A stretch of 64,000 nucleotides of DNA, taken from contig NZ_CP011299.1 in assembly GCF_001648115.1 (NCBI RefSeq), forward strand, positions 434,001-498,000, in the 5' to 3' direction. The position numbers were made by a program, and so were the translations under genes. Positions within the stretch are counted from its first letter, which is position 1, and each line of letters starts with the position of its first letter. Below the pieces are notes generated by a model that saw nothing but the letters and a program-made list of their open reading frames with translations, searched no databases and had not been told where the DNA came from. The DNA comes from Buchnera aphidicola (Schlechtendalia chinensis) (GTDB lineage Bacteria; Pseudomonadota; Gammaproteobacteria; Enterobacterales; Enterobacteriaceae). This document shows, piece after piece, positions 60,934 to 64,000 of this stretch.

Positions 60934-62673
60934 ATGAAAAATTTTAAAAATTTTTGGCCTATATTAAAGCGTTTATTATATTATGGAAAAAATTTTAAAA
61001 AATATTTTCTATTAGGATTTTTTTACTTAATAGTAGCATCAATATTTGAAGTATTAGGTCCTATATTAATTAGCTATTTTATACATACTAGTTTATCTAA
61101 ACGTTACATACACATTTCTGTTATATTTTTTATAACAACTATATATATCTCTCTTCAAATTATATCAACATTATTTAACTATCTCCAAGATATGATTTTT
61201 AACAAAATATCTATAAACATTATTGAAAAATTGCGATTCAACGTAATGTCATCAACATTAGAACTTCCTATGAACCAATTCAATGAAAAACCTATTGGAC
61301 AATTAATTTCATGTGTCACTAACGATACAGAAATTATTAAAGAACTTTATGAAACTTTCATTGCTACATTATTACGAAGTATTATATTAATTAGTGTTAC
61401 TTTGATAGCAATGTTTGCATTAGAATGGAGAATGGCTAGCATAGCAATAACTATTTTCCCATTAGTATGTATAATAATGTTGTTATATCAATATTATAGT
61501 AAACCTATGTTAGAAAAAATCCGATTATATACAACTAGAACATACAATATTTTTAATGAAATTATTAATGGAATAAGTGTAATTCAACAATTTGGATTAG
61601 AAGAACAATTTAGAAAGTCTATAAAAAAAAACAGCGAATTACACTATTTAAATCGTATGAAAATACTTAAACTAGATGGAATATTATTAAGACCATTACT
61701 TAGTTTATTTTCATCTATAATATTGTGTGAATTAATACTATTATTTGGATTTTACCCTTCAGGATTCTTTGAAATTGGAACATTATATGCATTTATAACA
61801 TATTTGGGAAGACTTAATGAACCACTAATTACTATTGCTTCTCAACAATCTATTTTACAACAATCTATTGTAGCAGGAGAAAGAATATTTAAAATAATAG
61901 ATTCTAAAAAACAAAATTATGGAAAAGATAATAACGATTTAAAAACAGGAGAAATACGCATTAAAAATCTTAACTTCTGTTACAAAAAAAATAATAATAA
62001 TGTATTAAAAAATATAAATCTATACATTTCTTCAAAACAGTTCATAGCATTAGTGGGATATACAGGAAGCGGAAAAAGTACTTTAGCACAAGTTTTAATG
62101 GGACATTATCCTGTTAAAAATGGACATATTTATCTAGATAAAAGAGACATAAACACATTGGATAAAACTGTTTTAAGAAATGGTATATCAATTGTTCAAC
62201 AAGATCCAATTATATTAGACGATTCTATTTTCGAAAACATTACTTTAGGAAAAAAAATTTCTGAAGAAAAAATTTGGAAAATCTTAAAAAAAGTACATCT
62301 TATTGATTTAGTTCAATCTTTCCCAAAAGGATTAAATGAATTTCTAGGAGAACACGGAAATACGTTATCTATAGGACAAAAACAATTATTATCTATTGCT
62401 AGAATTTTAGCACATAACCCAAAAATACTAATATTGGATGAAGCTACTTCTAACATAGATTTAGCAACAGAAAATAAAATTCAAAAAATACTCTCTTCTA
62501 TAAAATTAAAAACTACACTAATAGTCATCGCCCATAGATTATCTACAATACAAAATGCAGATAAAATATTAGTATTTTATAAAGGTAAAATAGTAGAAAT
62601 AGGTACTCATAACTATTTAATAAGCAAAAAAGAACATTACTGGAAACTATATAAAAATTATAGTACACACTAA
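60934..62673 (+). CDS. mdlB: Heterodimeric ABC exporter subunit MdlB
   Basis: Second half-transporter, 579 aa, with six membrane helices and a nucleotide-binding domain: Walker A GYTGSGKST near residue 375, signature LSIGQKQLLSIAR, Walker B LILDEATS with the catalytic Glu at 503, and the switch His in IAHRLST. The canonical Glu here and its loss in MdlA mean one normal and one degenerate ATP site in the dimer. The start ATG 60934 has AAGGA upstream; an ATG at 60929 runs into a stop at once. Order mdlA-mdlB as in E. coli. Confidence 0.95.
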   Translation: MKNFKNFWPILKRLLYYGKNFKKYFLLGFFYLIVASIFEVLGPILISYFIHTSLSKRYIHISVIFFITTIYISLQIISTLFNYLQDMIFNKISINIIEKLRFNVMSSTLELPMNQFNEKPIGQLISCVTNDTEIIKELYETFIATLLRSIILISVTLIAMFALEWRMASIAITIFPLVCIIMLLYQYYSKPMLEKIRLYTTRTYNIFNEIINGISVIQQFGLEEQFRKSIKKNSELHYLNRMKILKLDGILLRPLLSLFSSIILCELILLFGFYPSGFFEIGTLYAFITYLGRLNEPLITIASQQSILQQSIVAGERIFKIIDSKKQNYGKDNNDLKTGEIRIKNLNFCYKKNNNNVLKNINLYISSKQFIALVGYTGSGKSTLAQVLMGHYPVKNGHIYLDKRDINTLDKTVLRNGISIVQQDPIILDDSIFENITLGKKISEEKIWKILKKVHLIDLVQSFPKGLNEFLGEHGNTLSIGQKQLLSIARILAHNPKILILDEATSNIDLATENKIQKILSSIKLKTTLIVIAHRLSTIQNADKILVFYKGKIVEIGTHNYLISKKEHYWKLYKNYSTH

Positions 62674-62706
62674 AACTATTTTAAAATAACATTAATATTA
62701 AAAAAA

Positions 62707-62815
62707 GAACCTCTGTTAGTAAAATTATAATACCTGAATTACTTAATATGGCTGCTATCTTCCGATCCTGACCAGTTTTTTAAGATTACAGCATTAAAAC
62801 ACTAACAGAGAATTC
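62707..62815 (-). ncRNA. ffs: 4.5S signal recognition particle RNA
   Basis: A 109-nt minus-strand RNA with the SRP RNA core GGTCAGG...GGAAG...AGCAGCC. Its two ends pair over about 15 bp (GAATTCTCTGTTAGT with ACTAACAGAGGTTC, two G-U pairs). The GGAA tetraloop is closed by AUC/GAU where E. coli has UCC/GGA, so both strands of that helix changed together. Six T residues follow the 3' end (62701-62706 read on this strand), suiting termination. The E. coli 4.5S RNA is 114 nt. It would bind Ffh for membrane-protein targeting. Location between mdlB and dnaX agrees with E. coli order after deletions. Confidence 0.95.
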
Positions 62816-62823
62816 TAATATTA

Positions 62824-62852
62824 ACTATACATACAATTTTTATTAATTGCAA
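62824..62852 (-). promoter_or_regulatory. ffs: Promoter of the 4.5S RNA gene
   Basis: On the minus strand TTGCAA (62847-62852) and TATAGT (62824-62829) are separated by exactly 17 bp, and TATAGT lies 8 nt before the first base of the RNA at 62815. Spacing and position are ideal for a sigma-70 promoter of a highly expressed stable RNA. Confidence 0.7.
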
Positions 62853-62983
62853 TTTTTTTTCGTAAAATTTTAACATAACATAGCTACTGATAAAATTTTA
62901 AAACACTACCTAAATTCAAAAACTTTTTTATAATTATTATTTATGTTAACATGCTTAATCAATTCTTTATAATTTTCATTATA

Positions 62984-64000
62984 ATGAACTATCAAATTTT
63001 AGCTAATAAATGGCGTCCTAAATATTTTAAAAGTATCGTTGGACAAAATAACGTTATCTCTGCTATAAAAAATGGATTAAAATTAGGACGTATACATCAT
63101 TCATGGTTATTATATGGTATGAGAGGAACAGGAAAAACGACAATTGCTCGATTACTTGCTAAAAGTTTAAATTGTCAGATAGGAATTTCATACATTCCAT
63201 GCAGAATATGCTCAAACTGTAAAGAAATAGAAAAAGGAACATTCATTGACTTGTATGAAATAGATGCAGCTTCTCGAACTAAAGTAGAAGATATGAAAGA
63301 ATTACTAGATAATATTCATTATTCGCCTGTAAAAGGGAAATTTAAAATTTATTTAATAGATGAAGTCCATATGCTTTCAAAAAATAGTTTTAATTATCTT
63401 TTAAAAACTATCGAAGAACCACCAAAGCATATTAAGTTTGTTCTAGCTACTACAAATTTAGAGAAAGTTCCTAAAACTATTTTATCTCGTTGTTTGCATT
63501 TTCAATTAAAACCTATAAGTATATTTGAAATATCAGAACGAGTTAAATTTATACTTTCTAAAGAAAATATACTTTTTGAACAAGAAGCGATAAATCTACT
63601 ATCTATAGAATCCGAAGGGAGTTTAAGAGACGCATTAAACTTAACAGAACAAGCAATTTCTATAGGAAATGGAATAGTTTCTACTAAAAATGTATATAAT
63701 ATGTTAGGAAAATTAGATAATAAAAAAATATTAAAAATTACTATAGCACTATTAAGAAAAGATTTTAAAGAAATTTTATCAATTTTAGAACATATAAGAA
63801 AAATTAACATAAATTGGGAAAACATACTAATAGAAATGCTTAAATTATTGTATCAAATATCTATGTTAATTTCATTTCCAAAAATAGATCAAAATTACTT
63901 ATTCTTTAAAGATACAAACAATAATGAACAAATATATAAAATCTCTAGAATATCAAAATATGCTGACATTCAACTATATTATCATACTTTACTAATAGGA
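62984..64000 (+). CDS. dnaX: DNA polymerase III subunit tau/gamma, N-terminal part (cut by window edge)
   Basis: Clamp-loader ATPase that loads the beta clamp and, as tau, couples the polymerases. The frame is open for 339 codons from ATG 62984 to the window edge. It has Walker A GMRGTGKTT, four zinc-binding cysteines (LNCQ... PCRICSNC), LIDEVHML, LKTIEEPP, the sensor/arginine-finger TILSRC, and GSLRDALNLTEQAI, all as in E. coli DnaX. The last residues (YYHTLLIG) correspond to E. coli about residue 340, so domain III is nearly complete and the gamma/tau frameshift region, if kept, lies outside. Confidence 0.96.
   Translation, partial: MNYQILANKWRPKYFKSIVGQNNVISAIKNGLKLGRIHHSWLLYGMRGTGKTTIARLLAKSLNCQIGISYIPCRICSNCKEIEKGTFIDLYEIDAASRTKVEDMKELLDNIHYSPVKGKFKIYLIDEVHMLSKNSFNYLLKTIEEPPKHIKFVLATTNLEKVPKTILSRCLHFQLKPISIFEISERVKFILSKENILFEQEAINLLSIESEGSLRDALNLTEQAISIGNGIVSTKNVYNMLGKLDNKKILKITIALLRKDFKEILSILEHIRKININWENILIEMLKLLYQISMLISFPKIDQNYLFFKDTNNNEQIYKISRISKYADIQLYYHTLLIG

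Overview
The window is a continuous stretch of an AT-rich (my visual estimate is roughly 20-25% GC), reduced gammaproteobacterial genome. Nearly every gene reads as a close, often full-length relative of an Escherichia coli gene. Blocks of E. coli gene order survive with intervening genes deleted: dsbA-polA-engB, lgt-thyA, prfB-lysS, miaB-ybeY-corC, leuS-holA-nadD, asd-yhgN, pgk-fbaA-mscS, recC-recB-recD-mltA, ribD-nusB, dxs-ispA, cyoABCDE, bolA-tig-clpP-clpX-lon-ppiD, mdlA-mdlB-ffs-dnaX. Together with a polA reduced to its 5' nuclease domain and retained lysine biosynthesis (asd, lysA), this fits the aphid endosymbiont Buchnera aphidicola very well. The host lineage cannot be settled from this window alone. 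I see no prophage, insertion sequence, CRISPR array or horizontally acquired island.

Layout. 1-9.4 kb: mutS (cut by the window edge), dsbA, polA, engB, typA, gmk, thyA, lgt, lysA. 9.5-17.3 kb: lysS, prfB (with its programmed frameshift), ygfZ, miaB, ybeY, corC, then an 876-bp gene-free stretch. 17.3-24.5 kb: leuS, holA, nadD, tusA, asd, yhgN. 24.8-36.8 kb: pgk, fbaA, mscS and the recCBD nuclease cluster. 36.9-46 kb: initiator tRNA, mltA, ribH-thiL-ribD-nusB, and on the other strand dxs-ispA and yajR, followed by tusE. 46-50.7 kb: the cyo quinol oxidase operon. 51-58.9 kb: bolA and the chaperone/protease set tig, clpP, clpX, lon, ppiD. 59-64 kb: the ABC exporter pair mdlA/mdlB, the 4.5S SRP RNA gene, and the start of dnaX.

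How the genes fit together. asd and lysA serve lysine (and, through asd, methionine and threonine) synthesis for the host. pgk and fbaA are glycolytic. ribH and ribD belong to riboflavin synthesis. thiL makes thiamine diphosphate, needed by Dxs, and dxs and ispA feed prenyl chains to quinone and to heme O (cyoE) for cytochrome bo. tusA, tusE, miaB and ygfZ all concern thiolated or iron-sulfur-dependent tRNA modification. recBCD, mutS and the PolA nuclease are what remains of DNA repair here.

Most notable observations. (1) Four otherwise well-conserved genes (ybeY, nadD, recC, tusE) are each interrupted at an uninterrupted run of exactly ten A residues, while other A10/A11 runs in neighbouring genes are in frame. 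This is the signature expected if RNA polymerase slippage on poly(A) rescues function. (2) There is a perfect 32-bp inverted repeat with a 9-nt loop between the convergent typA and gmk genes, one arm being the coding end of gmk. (3) The prfB +1 frameshift is kept, but its internal Shine-Dalgarno element is weakened and shifted. (4) The LeuRS editing pocket is eroded. (5) PpiD has an internal deletion that removes the parvulin domain. (6) The SRP RNA apical helix shows compensatory base changes, and the gene has an almost ideal promoter and a U-tract end.
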